A stretch of 64,000 nt of DNA from Ruegeria sp. HKCCSA071 (GTDB taxonomy: Bacteria; Pseudomonadota; Alphaproteobacteria; Rhodobacterales; Rhodobacteraceae), in contig NZ_JAEDOX010000002.1 in NCBI RefSeq assembly GCF_017872555.1, forward strand, positions 186,001 through 250,000, in the 5' to 3' direction. The notes under the pieces were generated by a model. It searched no databases, was not told the origin of the DNA, and saw only the letters and a list, made by a program, of their open reading frames with translations. Shown in pieces: positions 24,942 to 33,875 of the stretch. Positions within the stretch are counted from its first letter, which is position 1, and every line of letters begins with the position of its first letter. Both the position numbers and the translations under genes were made by a program.

Positions 24942-25535
24942 ATGACCCATGCCCTGCTTGTCATCGATGTCCAGAACGATTTCTGCCCGGGCGGTGCCTT
25001 GGCGGTGGCCGGAGGAGACGAAATCGTCGCGCCCATCAATGCCATGATGGAGGAGTTCGACGCCGTGATTCTGACGCAGGACTGGCATCCGGCGGGGCAT
25101 TCTTCCTTTGCCAGCTCGCACAAAGGCAAAAGCCCGTTCGAGTTGATCGACATGCCTTATGGCCCGCAGGTGCTGTGGCCGGACCATTGCGTTCAGGACT
25201 CAAAGGGTGCTGCGTTTCACCCAGAACTGCGCACCGATGGTGATTTGATCCTGCGCAAGGGGTTCCGCAGTGGCATCGACAGTTACTCTGCGTTTTTCGA
25301 AAATGACCATCAGACGCCAACAGGCCTGAAAGGCTATCTTGAGACCCGAGGTATCACCCGTTTGACACTGGTTGGATTGGCGACCGATTTCTGCGTTCAC
25401 TATTCGGCTGTAGACGCTGCCCGGTTGGGATTTGATGTCACAGTCCGTATGGATGCCTGCCGCGCGATTGACATGGACGGATCACTGGCTGCCGCCGAGC
25501 AGGCCATGCGCGATGCCGGTGTTACGCTGGCCTAA
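24942..25535 (+). CDS. pncA: Nicotinamidase
   Basis: The enzyme deamidates nicotinamide to nicotinate in NAD salvage. Catalytic residues match E. coli PncA: D9 (LLVIDVQNDF), K106 (ILRKGF) and C151 (ATDFCVHYSA); metal ligands D47, H49 and H82 lie in TQDWHPAGH and WPDHC. Length 197 residues is normal. GGAGG 6 nt before the ATG is a strong ribosome site. pncB, the next enzyme in the salvage path, lies 0.7 kb downstream, separated by one reverse gene; the 3' end overlaps that gene's stop by 4 bp. Confidence 0.95.
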   Translation: MTHALLVIDVQNDFCPGGALAVAGGDEIVAPINAMMEEFDAVILTQDWHPAGHSSFASSHKGKSPFELIDMPYGPQVLWPDHCVQDSKGAAFHPELRTDGDLILRKGFRSGIDSYSAFFENDHQTPTGLKGYLETRGITRLTLVGLATDFCVHYSAVDAARLGFDVTVRMDACRAIDMDGSLAAAEQAMRDAGVTLA

Positions 25536-26065
25536 GGTGTCGCCCCGGCAGCAGCCAGCAGTTTGATCGTCACAAACAAAACAACGGCCAGCCCAAACGC
25601 CAACCCGATACGCCCCGAAATAGAACGCCGACGTTCCGAAACGGGTTGCTGTTGCTGTGGAGGCGCTTTGCGCACCTGACGCGTACGCACGATACCGGCC
25701 ATGGGCTGCGCCATCCGAATGTAATGCAGAAAATCCCACAGGTTGAACTCGCCGCAATACTCCCCCTGAACGCCGCGCGATTTTATGTTCTCAAACAGAG
25801 AACGCAGAATCCTGACCCGGTCCACCTGATCTTCGGCCGGAAACACACCGGGCACGATGCCGCTGTTCCGCGACTCGAGGCTGAACCCGGCATCCAGGAA
25901 AATCTTGCGGATTTTCGGCGATGTTCCCCGTAGCGCATCCGCTGTTCTGATGTCGCGAAACACCGCACACACTTGGCGTTCCACATCAGAGTCTGACCCT
26001 AGCTTTTCCGGGTCAATTTCGTTCAGTGCTACATTAACAATATCAAAATCGTACTCGAGACCCAT
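25532..26065 (-). CDS. Unknown 177-residue protein with C-terminal membrane anchor
   Basis: The first 110 residues are a soluble, mixed domain (MGLEYDFDIVNVALNEID, IRKIFLDAGF, EYCGEFNLWDFLHYIRMAQP); residues about 125-145 are Gln/Arg-rich; residues 150-172 form one membrane helix (IGLAFGLAVVLFVTIKLLAA) with almost nothing after it. This is the layout of a tail-anchored protein facing the cytoplasm. I recognise no family. It lies between pncA and pncB, divergent from pncB across a 164-bp region that contains an inverted repeat. No clear Shine-Dalgarno precedes the ATG. Confidence 0.65.
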   Translation of the reverse strand: MGLEYDFDIVNVALNEIDPEKLGSDSDVERQVCAVFRDIRTADALRGTSPKIRKIFLDAGFSLESRNSGIVPGVFPAEDQVDRVRILRSLFENIKSRGVQGEYCGEFNLWDFLHYIRMAQPMAGIVRTRQVRKAPPQQQQPVSERRRSISGRIGLAFGLAVVLFVTIKLLAAAGATP

Positions 26066-26122
26066 TCACAAACTCAGTTTCGTCTTTCCATCCCCTTCTC
26101 TCACTAACCGGCGAAAACAATG

Positions 26123-26142
26123 CACAATATGCCCGTATTGTG
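26123..26142. promoter_or_regulatory. Inverted repeat upstream of pncB
   Basis: CACAATA-TGCCCG-TATTGTG, two perfect 7-bp arms with a 6-bp centre, about 90 bp before pncB and 60 bp before the divergent unknown gene. TGACGTCA, another palindrome, follows at 26141. The form suits a dimeric repressor; an NAD-responsive regulator would be a natural guess because of pncB, but no such gene is in the window. Confidence 0.45.
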
Positions 26143-26229
26143 ACGTCATGCTGGCATTGTAACCAAATCAGCGACTCTTGCCATTCCCGTTGTCGATTGA
26201 TCTAACTACGGAAATCGCAGGAGTTCCCC

Positions 26230-27522
26230 ATGGTCGACATCGCGACCCGTGTCTACAATCACAAATGGAAGATTGACCCGATTGTCCGGTCTTTAATCGA
26301 CACAGACTTCTACAAACTGCTGATGTGCCAGTCAGTGTTTCGAAACAAGCCCCAAACAAACGTGGTGTTTTCCCTGATCAACCGGTCGAATCACGTGCCT
26401 TTGGCCCGTTTGATCGACGAAGGCGAGCTGCGGGAACAGCTGGATCATATCCGCACGCTTAGTCTCAGCCGAGGGGAAAGCACCTGGCTGCGGGGCAACA
26501 TGTTCTATGGAAAACGCCAGATGTTCCGTTCCGATTTCATGGAATGGTTCGAGAATATGCGCCTGCCGCCCTACCACCTTGAACGCAAAGGCGATCAGTA
26601 TGAGCTGACCTTTGAAGGCAAATGGCACGAGGTCATGTTGTGGGAAATTCCGGCGCTGGCGGTGCTGATGGAACTGCGCTCGCGTGCGGTGCTGAACGAC
26701 ATGCGCCGGTTTGCGCTACAGGTGCTATATGCCCGCGCGATGACCCGCGTGTGGGAAAAGATCGAAAAGCTGAGCACGATCAACGGTCTGGGGATCGCTG
26801 ATTTCGGCACACGACGACGGCATTCCTTCCTGTGGCAGGACTGGTGTGTGCAGGCGATGATCGAAGGGCTGGGCCCCGCGTTTACCGGAACCTCGAACTG
26901 CCTGATCGCGATGCGGCGTGAGGTTGAGGCCATCGGCACCAACGCGCATGAGCTGCCGATGGTCTATTCCGCGTTGGCGGATACGGATGAAGCGCTGGCG
27001 CAGGCCCCATATGATGTTCTCAGCGACTGGCATGACGAACATGACGGCAACCTGCGCATCATCTTGCCCGATACCTACGGTACCAAGGGGTTTCTGGACA
27101 ACGCGCCCGACTGGCTGGCGGGCTGGACCGGTATTCGCATCGACAGCGGCGATCCGGCTGCTGCGGCCGAGGTGGCCATCGACTGGTGGAACGCACGCGG
27201 TGAAGACCCGACCCAGAAACGGATCATTTTCTCGGACGGGTTGGACGTGGACAAAATCCAGGAATTGCATGCCCAGTTTGCGGGCCGCACCAAAGTATCC
27301 TTTGGCTGGGGTACCTTGCTGACCAACGATTTCCGCGGTCTGGTTCCAAATGACGCGCTGGCGCCGTTCTCATTGGTCTGCAAAGCCGTATCCGCCAATG
27401 GACGCCCGACGGTAAAGCTGTCGGACAACCCGGAAAAGGCGATGGGCCCGAAGGACCAGATCGAACGCTACAAGCGGGTGTTTGATGTCGGAACGCAAAA
27501 GGCGATCGAAGTGATCGTCTGA
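26230..27522 (+). CDS. pncB: Nicotinate phosphoribosyltransferase
   Basis: The 430-residue enzyme converts nicotinate and PRPP to nicotinate mononucleotide. Family marks are LIDTDFYKLLMCQSVF (near 22-37), the GTRRRHSFLWQDW block near residue 193-205 with FGTRRRHS, GTSNCLIAM, and the phosphate-binding IRIDSGDP (about 303-310) with IIFSDGLDVDKI. GCAGGAG precedes the ATG. With pncA it forms the two-step salvage of nicotinamide, interrupted by a reverse gene of unknown function. Confidence 0.95.
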   Translation: MVDIATRVYNHKWKIDPIVRSLIDTDFYKLLMCQSVFRNKPQTNVVFSLINRSNHVPLARLIDEGELREQLDHIRTLSLSRGESTWLRGNMFYGKRQMFRSDFMEWFENMRLPPYHLERKGDQYELTFEGKWHEVMLWEIPALAVLMELRSRAVLNDMRRFALQVLYARAMTRVWEKIEKLSTINGLGIADFGTRRRHSFLWQDWCVQAMIEGLGPAFTGTSNCLIAMRREVEAIGTNAHELPMVYSALADTDEALAQAPYDVLSDWHDEHDGNLRIILPDTYGTKGFLDNAPDWLAGWTGIRIDSGDPAAAAEVAIDWWNARGEDPTQKRIIFSDGLDVDKIQELHAQFAGRTKVSFGWGTLLTNDFRGLVPNDALAPFSLVCKAVSANGRPTVKLSDNPEKAMGPKDQIERYKRVFDVGTQKAIEVIV

Positions 27523-27609
27523 ACCACGGCGGCGCATTCATCATTTGTCAGCAACTCACCTGATGTTAGTTTGGGTAGCATTCCCATTAAGCATTAAGGT
27601 TGAGATGCA

Positions 27610-28770
27610 ATGATTTTTGAACCAAAGAACTTCTACGATACCGGCGGATCCCGGGATGAGCTTTCACTTTTTTCCTACGCTGCATACCTGATATCCCGCG
27701 CGCAGTTTCTGCGAGCCGAAGGCGATGACAGCGACCTTTTCCTGTTGGGCCGCGGTTTGGAAGAAACCGACGATGCTGTTTTGTCCAAACAGCTTGTCTT
27801 GCTCGGATTCCGACCAATTGACGACCGCCAAATGTCCGCCCGCGAATACATGCGTTTCTTTGATGGCCCCGGAGACCTACGGCCCGTTGACCTACTTACT
27901 TCGCCAGAGCCTGAGGGGTATTACCAACATTTGTTCGAGGCGATCCGAGCAGCAGAAGAACAGCCGAACGCCGAACATATTGACGCTGCTTTGAAGATTG
28001 GACTGGCGGCTCCTGATTCAATTGTTGCTCTTGCTGCGCTGAGTTCGTGCCTCAAACTGTATTCGCCAGAATCTTTTTCACCACGCCTTTGGCTTGGTGT
28101 GTTTACAGCACGTTGGGCACAATTGGATCTGCTCTCGCAAGATTTGCTTGCTGTATTGTCGTCCGCTCTGATTTCCGACCCGTCGATTTCGAGTGTTCCA
28201 CCGGCGCCGCCGCAACAAATAACCGGTGTCCCGGGGTTGCTTCTTGTTCATGGCACTCACTTCGAAGTCAATCCTGACCCCACATGGTACTATCCCCATG
28301 TCGGAGATCTGCACAACTACATCAAGCCGCATCGTAACGACATCTATTCAGGGCAGAACTACTATGAATGGGAGGGCAGATGGTCTGATCGCGGTCGCCA
28401 TATTGCTGCCAAACACTTGAAAAACTGGATAGATCTCGAGGTTTATCACGGCTGTGATGTGGTTGCCCACAGCCACGGCTGCAATGTCGTCATGAAAGCG
28501 GCCGAGATGGGGGCACATTTCAACAAAGTTGTTTTCTTAAGCTGCCCGGTACACTGGCATAAGTACAACCTGAATTCTGGCCGGATCAATGTGCCGTATT
28601 CAGTTCGGGTCTGGTTTGACTTCGTGATCCTGGCAGACGGCGGGAAACAAAAGTTCCCCGCCAGTGCCAACGTTGCCGACGAGGTGGTCGGAGGTTGGTT
28701 CAGTGGGCATTCTGCCACGCGAACATCGCAGATTTGGGGCAATCACGCGTTGGAAACAAAGCTGATCTGA
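27610..28770 (+). CDS. Serine alpha/beta-hydrolase-like protein with unknown N-terminal half
   Basis: A 386-residue protein. Residues about 1-205 form a domain I do not recognise, mostly helical and acidic (FSYAAYLISRAQFLRAEG, HIDAALKIGLAAPDSIVALAAL). The second half looks like a lipase-type alpha/beta hydrolase: LLLVHGTH (oxyanion region, about 213-220), the nucleophile elbow VVAHSHGCNVV (Ser near 297) and candidate catalytic histidines in FSGHSATR and WGNHALE at the end. G+C is visibly lower than its neighbours (32 of 60 in 27961-28020 against 37 of 60 in 26941-27000), suggesting later acquisition. No signal peptide. It converges with the aldehyde dehydrogenase gene. Confidence 0.75.
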   Translation: MIFEPKNFYDTGGSRDELSLFSYAAYLISRAQFLRAEGDDSDLFLLGRGLEETDDAVLSKQLVLLGFRPIDDRQMSAREYMRFFDGPGDLRPVDLLTSPEPEGYYQHLFEAIRAAEEQPNAEHIDAALKIGLAAPDSIVALAALSSCLKLYSPESFSPRLWLGVFTARWAQLDLLSQDLLAVLSSALISDPSISSVPPAPPQQITGVPGLLLVHGTHFEVNPDPTWYYPHVGDLHNYIKPHRNDIYSGQNYYEWEGRWSDRGRHIAAKHLKNWIDLEVYHGCDVVAHSHGCNVVMKAAEMGAHFNKVVFLSCPVHWHKYNLNSGRINVPYSVRVWFDFVILADGGKQKFPASANVADEVVGGWFSGHSATRTSQIWGNHALETKLI

Positions 28771-28786
28771 CTTGCCTGGGTAAGTG

Positions 28787-30238
28787 CTATCCGTGAAACG
28801 CGGCAACTGTCTTCAACTGTGAAAAGCCGTACAAAGCTTCGAACCCTTTTTCGCGGCCGTGGCCGGATTTTCCTACCCCACCAAACGGCAGTTCAACACC
28901 GCCGCCTGCACCGTAGTTATTGATGAAAACCTGACCTGAGTGCAGCGTTTTCGCCAACCGCATCTGCCGCGCACCGTCGCGTGTCCAGACACTGGCGACC
29001 AGGCCATAGTCGGTGCTATTGGCTATAGTTAGAGCCTGTTCTTCGGTGTCAAACGGGATCAGAACCTGAACGGGACCGAAGATTTCATCGCGGGCGAGCG
29101 GGTGATCCGGTGGCACGTCCGCGAACAAGGTGGGCCGGACATAAGCCCCGGTTTCCGGCGCATCCTTTGCGATCGTCCCTTCCGCCGCAATGATCAGATC
29201 GGCGCCTTTGTCCAGAAAGCTGTTTACGATCTGCTTTTGCCGGTCCGAGATCAGCGGTCCGACGCGAAAATCCTGCATCGCGGGTCCAACGCTGAGCTGT
29301 TCATAGGCCTCGGCCATGCGGGATTTGACCTGATCATAGACACCGCGCTGTACCAGAATGCGGGAGGAGGCCGAGCAGGTCTGCCCCGCGTTCTGAATGC
29401 CCGCATTCACCAGAAACGGCAGGGCGGCATCCAGATCGGCATCGTCAAACACCAACTGCGGGGATTTTCCGCCCAGTTCCAGCGTCACAGGCACAACGTT
29501 TCGCCCTGCGGCCTGCTGAACCAATGCACCCGTGGCCACCGAACCAGTGAACGAAATATGGTTGACCCCCGGATGCCCTGACAGAGCCGCACCCGCCTCG
29601 GCCCCCAGACCGGGCACAACATTCAGTGCACCTGCCGGCAGCCCGGCCTGTTGCGCAAGATGGGCAAAGGCCAGCGCGGTCAGACAGGCCTCTTCCGCCG
29701 GTTTCAGAACGCAGGCGTTGCCCATGGCCAGCGCGGCCCCGACCGAGCGCCCGATAATCTGCATCGGATAATTCCACGGCACGATGTGGCCTGTCACCCC
29801 ATGCGGTTCGCGCAGTGTATAGACGGTGTAGCCATCGAGATAGGGAATGGTCTCACCCATCACCTTGTCCGCTGCACCCCCGTAGAACTCACAATAGCGC
29901 GCCAGCGCGATGGCATCGGCGCGGGCCTGTGTCAGCGGTTTGCCGACATCCATCGCCTCAAGCCGCGCCAGATCGTCCACGCGCTCCAGCACCAGCTGGC
30001 CCAGCCGGGTCAGGATGCGCCCACGCTCCAAGGCCGTCTTGCGCCCCCAGTCGCCCTTTAACGCAGTTCTGGCGGCGGCGACCGCCGCGTCAATATCCGC
30101 GCCCGAGCCGCGCGGGATCCGGCAAATCTCGGTTCCGTCTGACGGGTTGGTCAAAGGCAATGAGTCGCCCGATGCCGCAGGCGTCCAGTTTCCACCGATC
30201 AGGCACAGGGTGGGATCAAACCAGAGTGGTTGGGTCAT
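28787..30238 (-). CDS. Aldehyde dehydrogenase, betaine/aminoaldehyde type
   Basis: A 483-residue NAD(P)+-dependent enzyme starting at ATG 30238 (GGAGG 5 nt before it; the ATG at 30250 has no such site). E254 (LELGGKSPQLVFDDAD) and C288 (NAGQTCSASSR) are the catalytic pair. It is different enough from betB at 21386 to be a distinct enzyme, perhaps for gamma-aminobutyraldehyde or another amine-derived aldehyde. It lies 32 bp downstream of the dipeptide-type ABC ATPase gene and is therefore probably the last gene of that operon, suggesting the transported compound yields an aldehyde. This link is inference. Confidence 0.9.
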   Translation of the reverse strand: MTQPLWFDPTLCLIGGNWTPAASGDSLPLTNPSDGTEICRIPRGSGADIDAAVAAARTALKGDWGRKTALERGRILTRLGQLVLERVDDLARLEAMDVGKPLTQARADAIALARYCEFYGGAADKVMGETIPYLDGYTVYTLREPHGVTGHIVPWNYPMQIIGRSVGAALAMGNACVLKPAEEACLTALAFAHLAQQAGLPAGALNVVPGLGAEAGAALSGHPGVNHISFTGSVATGALVQQAAGRNVVPVTLELGGKSPQLVFDDADLDAALPFLVNAGIQNAGQTCSASSRILVQRGVYDQVKSRMAEAYEQLSVGPAMQDFRVGPLISDRQKQIVNSFLDKGADLIIAAEGTIAKDAPETGAYVRPTLFADVPPDHPLARDEIFGPVQVLIPFDTEEQALTIANSTDYGLVASVWTRDGARQMRLAKTLHSGQVFINNYGAGGGVELPFGGVGKSGHGREKGFEALYGFSQLKTVAAFHG

Positions 30239-30270
30239 TTTGGCCTCCATTCAGGCTCTAATAAGTAGTT

Positions 30271-31869
30271 TTACGCCGATAGCTTCCCGATTTCAGGCAG
30301 TTGGGGCGCGGCGGCGATCAGGGTTTGCGTGTAGGAATGCTGCGGGTCCGAGAATACCTGTTCAGTCCTGCCTTGTTCGACAATTCGCCCAGACTGCATC
30401 ACCAGAACATGATCGGTGATGGTGCGAACCACACTCAGGTCGTGGCTGATGAACAGGTAAGTCAGATCATAAGCCTCGCAGAGTTCGGCAAGCAGATCGA
30501 GGATTTGGGCGCGCACCGATACGTCGAGGGCTGAGACCGCCTCATCAAACAGGATCAGTTCCGGCTGAATGATCAGAGCGCGGGCAATGGCAATCCGCTG
30601 GCGTTGCCCGCCCGAAAACTCGTGAATGTATTTGCCCGCATCATCAGGGCCGAGGCCCACTGCCGTCAGCATCTCTGCGATCCGGTCCTGGCGTTCGGAA
30701 CCCTTTGGTGGCGTTTCCAACAGGTGAAAAGGTTCAGTGATCAGGCGCGCGACACGGTGGCGGGGATTGAAGCTGCCATAGGGATCCTGAAACACGACCT
30801 GCATCTTGCGACGCACCGCAAGGTTGGGCCTGTGGCCGGTGAAAACCGGCTGACCATCCAGCATAATCTGACCGGATTGGATATCTTCCAACCCTAGAAT
30901 AGCCCGTGTTAGGGTCGATTTTCCACAACCTGACTCGCCCACCAGCCCCAAACGCTCCCCTCGGTTGAGGGTAAAGCTGACACCATCCACCGCGCGGTGG
31001 TGGCCCGGCGCGTCCAGCAGACCTTTGCGGGGAAGGCGGTAATCCCGGACGACCTGCGAAACCTCCAGAAGCGGGCGTTGCTGTGTAGGTTCAGGCAGAG
31101 TGACCTGATGACCCGAAGCTTCGAACAACATGCGGGTATAAGGGTGCTGCATATCTCGAAACAGGTTTCGCGTCGCGCCACTTTCGACGACCTCGCCGTG
31201 ACGCATGACGACAATCTGATCGGCCATGTCCGAGACCACAGCCAGATCATGGGTGATCATCAGCAGGCCCATATCATATTCGCGAACCAGCCCTTTCAGC
31301 AGATCAAGGATCTGCGCCTGCGTGGTGACATCCAGCGCCGTGGTCGGCTCATCCGCGATCAAAAGCCTGGGACGCAATGCGATGGCCATTGCGATGACGA
31401 CACGCTGACGCTGCCCGCCCGACAGCTCATGCGGATAGCGCGACAGAGGAAACCTGTCGGGCGGCAGTCCAACCCGCGTCAGCACCTCGGCAGCGCGGGT
31501 CCGGGCCTGAGCAGGAGGCATCGCCTTGTGGATCAGGATGGTCTCCATCACCTGATCGCCGATGGTTTTCACCGGGTTGAGCGCCGTCATCGGTTCCTGA
31601 AATACCATCCCGATGGACGCGCCACGCAAGGCGCACATCTCGGCCTCGGATTGGGTCAGCAGGTTTGCGCCGTCCAGTCGGATTGCGCCTTCTGCCGTTG
31701 CCCCGTTTGGCAGAAGCTGCATCACAGCCAGCGCCGTCATGGACTTGCCCGACCCGCTTTCACCTGTCACCGCCACGATTTGGCCCGGGTCGATGGACAG
31801 GTTCACCCGTTTCAGGATCGGCACCCCGTGGATCGACAGGGACAGGTTTCCGACTTGCAGCAACATCAT
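30271..31869 (-). CDS. Dipeptide-type ABC transporter, fused double ATPase (DppD-DppF)
   Basis: A 532-residue protein with two ABC domains in one chain. Domain 1 has Walker A GESGSGKS (about 35-42), signature LSGGQRQR (about 149-156), Walker B LLIADEPT; domain 2 has GESGCGKS (about 313-320), FSGGQRQR, LILFDEAVS. Note the second Walker B region reads DEAVSALD where DEPTSALD is usual. The short segment after each ATPase (MQHPYTRMLFEA, PQHSYTQTLIAA) is the oligopeptide-transporter tail. It overlaps the permease gene upstream by 4 bp and energises import through the permeases at 31866-33625. Confidence 0.94.
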   Translation of the reverse strand: MMLLQVGNLSLSIHGVPILKRVNLSIDPGQIVAVTGESGSGKSMTALAVMQLLPNGATAEGAIRLDGANLLTQSEAEMCALRGASIGMVFQEPMTALNPVKTIGDQVMETILIHKAMPPAQARTRAAEVLTRVGLPPDRFPLSRYPHELSGGQRQRVVIAMAIALRPRLLIADEPTTALDVTTQAQILDLLKGLVREYDMGLLMITHDLAVVSDMADQIVVMRHGEVVESGATRNLFRDMQHPYTRMLFEASGHQVTLPEPTQQRPLLEVSQVVRDYRLPRKGLLDAPGHHRAVDGVSFTLNRGERLGLVGESGCGKSTLTRAILGLEDIQSGQIMLDGQPVFTGHRPNLAVRRKMQVVFQDPYGSFNPRHRVARLITEPFHLLETPPKGSERQDRIAEMLTAVGLGPDDAGKYIHEFSGGQRQRIAIARALIIQPELILFDEAVSALDVSVRAQILDLLAELCEAYDLTYLFISHDLSVVRTITDHVLVMQSGRIVEQGRTEQVFSDPQHSYTQTLIAAAPQLPEIGKLSA

Positions 31870-32681
31870 GCCCGCGCCACCCTGATCCTTGGGTCCAGCC
31901 AGTCGCGCAGACCGTCACCAAGCAGGTTCAAACCCAGCACGGTGACAATGATGGCAAGGCCCGGAATCAGAGCCAAATGCGGGGCAAAACTGACCATTGT
32001 CTGCGCGTCTGCCAGCATCCGGCCCCAACTGGGCGTCGGCGGCTGTGCGCCCAGACCGACATAGGACAGGCCCGCCTCGGCCAGAATACCCAGTGAAAAC
32101 TGGATGGTGCCCTGAACGATCAGCAGGTTGGCGACATTGGGCAGGATGTGTTCGGCTGATATCCGTGCGGCACCTTTGCCCGACACACGTGCGGCAAGGA
32201 TGAACTCGCGCTCCCACAGCGACAATGCGGCCCCGCGGGTGATGCGGGCAAAGACGGGGATGTTGAAAATACCGATCGCAATGATCGCGTTGATGGCCCC
32301 GGCACCAAACACTGCCGTGATCAGAATGGCGATGACCAGTGAGGGAAAGGCAAAGACCAGATCGTTGCCACGCATGATCACCTCATCCAGCCACGACCCT
32401 TTGCGTGCAGCGGCTGTCAGGCCAAGGGGTACGCCCAGCGCCATGCCGATCCCCACGGCCACCAGCGCCACCGCAATCGAAGTGCGCGCTCCGACCATGA
32501 TCATCGAGAACATGTCCCGACCGAAGTGATCCGTCCCGAACCAGTGCAGTGCATCGGGCGCCTGAAGCTTGTTGGGGATATCCAGCGCGGCATTGTCGTA
32601 GGGTGTCCAGACAAACGAGATCAGCGCCGCCAGCACCACCAGCGACGACAGCGCGGCGCCAAGGATCAGGTTGCGGCTCAT
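31866..32681 (-). CDS. Dipeptide-type ABC transporter permease (DppC-like)
   Basis: A 271-residue inner-membrane protein with an N-terminal helix (MSRNLILGAALSSLVVLAALISF, given as LGAALSSLVVLAALISF), the family start HWFGTDHFGRDMFS near residues 46-59, and five more helices carrying the EAA loop (EREFILAARVSGKGAARI near 158-175). It pairs with DppB below and the fused ATPase. The 5' end overlaps dppB by 4 bp. The Gly/Pro-rich end RDWLDPRIRV is typical. Confidence 0.94.
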   Translation of the reverse strand: MSRNLILGAALSSLVVLAALISFVWTPYDNAALDIPNKLQAPDALHWFGTDHFGRDMFSMIMVGARTSIAVALVAVGIGMALGVPLGLTAAARKGSWLDEVIMRGNDLVFAFPSLVIAILITAVFGAGAINAIIAIGIFNIPVFARITRGAALSLWEREFILAARVSGKGAARISAEHILPNVANLLIVQGTIQFSLGILAEAGLSYVGLGAQPPTPSWGRMLADAQTMVSFAPHLALIPGLAIIVTVLGLNLLGDGLRDWLDPRIRVARA

Positions 32682-33625
32682 GACCTGCTCCTTAGCCTTG
32701 GGTCAACGGCTGCGTAGGCCAGATCCACCAGAAAATTCACGGTAATGACGGCAAAGACCAGCAGCATCACCACCGATTCAACCACTATCAGATCGCGGGC
32801 CGAAATGGCCTGAAACACCAACCGCCCGAGGCCGGGCAGGTAAAACACCTGTTCGATGATGATCGACCCGGCCAGCAGGAAGGAAAACTGCAAGCCGATG
32901 ATCGTCAGCACCGGGATCAGCGCGTTCCGCACCCCGTGCCGCCACAGGGCCTGACGACGTGACAATCCCTTGGCCCGCGCGGTGCGCATGAAATCCTCAC
33001 CCAGAATGTCCAGCAGCGCGGATCGCATGACGCGGGCCAGGATCGCGGCCTGAGGAAGGGCCAGCGCAACGGCGGGCAAGGTCAGCGAGCGCAGCCCTGC
33101 CCAAAGACCCTCACCCCAGCCAACAAACCCACCGGCATTGAACCAGCGCAGGTTAATGGCGAAGATCAGCACCAGCATCATCGCGAACCAGAAATTCGGC
33201 ACCGCGATACCAAGCTGTGTCGCCCCCATCACCGCCAGATCCCCGGGCTTGCCCCGGCGCGCAGCGGCATAGATCCCGGCGGGGAAGGCAATCAGCGTGG
33301 ACAGCGTGAGCGCATACAAAGCCAAGGGCAGCGATACCCACAGCCGGTCTGCAATCATCTGCGACACCGGTGTGCGATAGGTGTAAGAGGTTCCAAAATC
33401 CCCGGCAACCATCCCCCCGACCCAGTTGAAATACCGCTGTATCCTTGACCCATCCAAACCCAGTTCAGCCCGCAGCGCGGCCAGCGTATCTTCCTGCGCG
33501 TTGACACCCAACATGAACGATGCCGGGTCCCCCGGCGCGACCTCGATCACGGTGAAGATAACCACCGAGGCGACGGCAAGGCTGACAAGCAATGAGATCA
33601 GTCGTTTAAGGGTATAGCGAAGCAT
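32678..33625 (-). CDS. Dipeptide-type ABC transporter permease (DppB-like)
   Basis: About 315 residues with six membrane helices. MLRYTLKRL opens the family; FNWVGGMVAGDFGTSYTYRTPV and the EAA loop (DFMRTARAKGLSRRQALWRHGVRNA, short form RTARAKGLSRRQALW) are conserved. The start may be ATG 33625 or GTG 33634; neither has a strong ribosome site. It is the first gene of the leftward ABC operon and diverges from the AraC-type regulator at 33876. The binding protein gene is not in this operon; a candidate is 41310-42797. Confidence 0.92.
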   Translation of the reverse strand: MLRYTLKRLISLLVSLAVASVVIFTVIEVAPGDPASFMLGVNAQEDTLAALRAELGLDGSRIQRYFNWVGGMVAGDFGTSYTYRTPVSQMIADRLWVSLPLALYALTLSTLIAFPAGIYAAARRGKPGDLAVMGATQLGIAVPNFWFAMMLVLIFAINLRWFNAGGFVGWGEGLWAGLRSLTLPAVALALPQAAILARVMRSALLDILGEDFMRTARAKGLSRRQALWRHGVRNALIPVLTIIGLQFSFLLAGSIIIEQVFYLPGLGRLVFQAISARDLIVVESVVMLLVFAVITVNFLVDLAYAAVDPRLRSRS

Positions 33626-33875
33626 TGAGGCCACGTTAGGGTCTCAGCCGTCACGGGTCCAGCATCTACGTCACCGGCAGACCTGCAAAACCTTTTTCCC
33701 TTTCAGCCTTTCAATCCGAATGCGGGCCCTGACCCCGATTTACACCAAGATTGTTGCGCGTTTTTCGATTTCGCGCGTTCCGTGTTTTGCTACACTTGTT
33801 CGAACCGGTTCCGCAGGCCAGAGCGGCCAAGAACCAATCCGGGCCGAACCAGGATTTACTGATAGTGTAGCGCTC

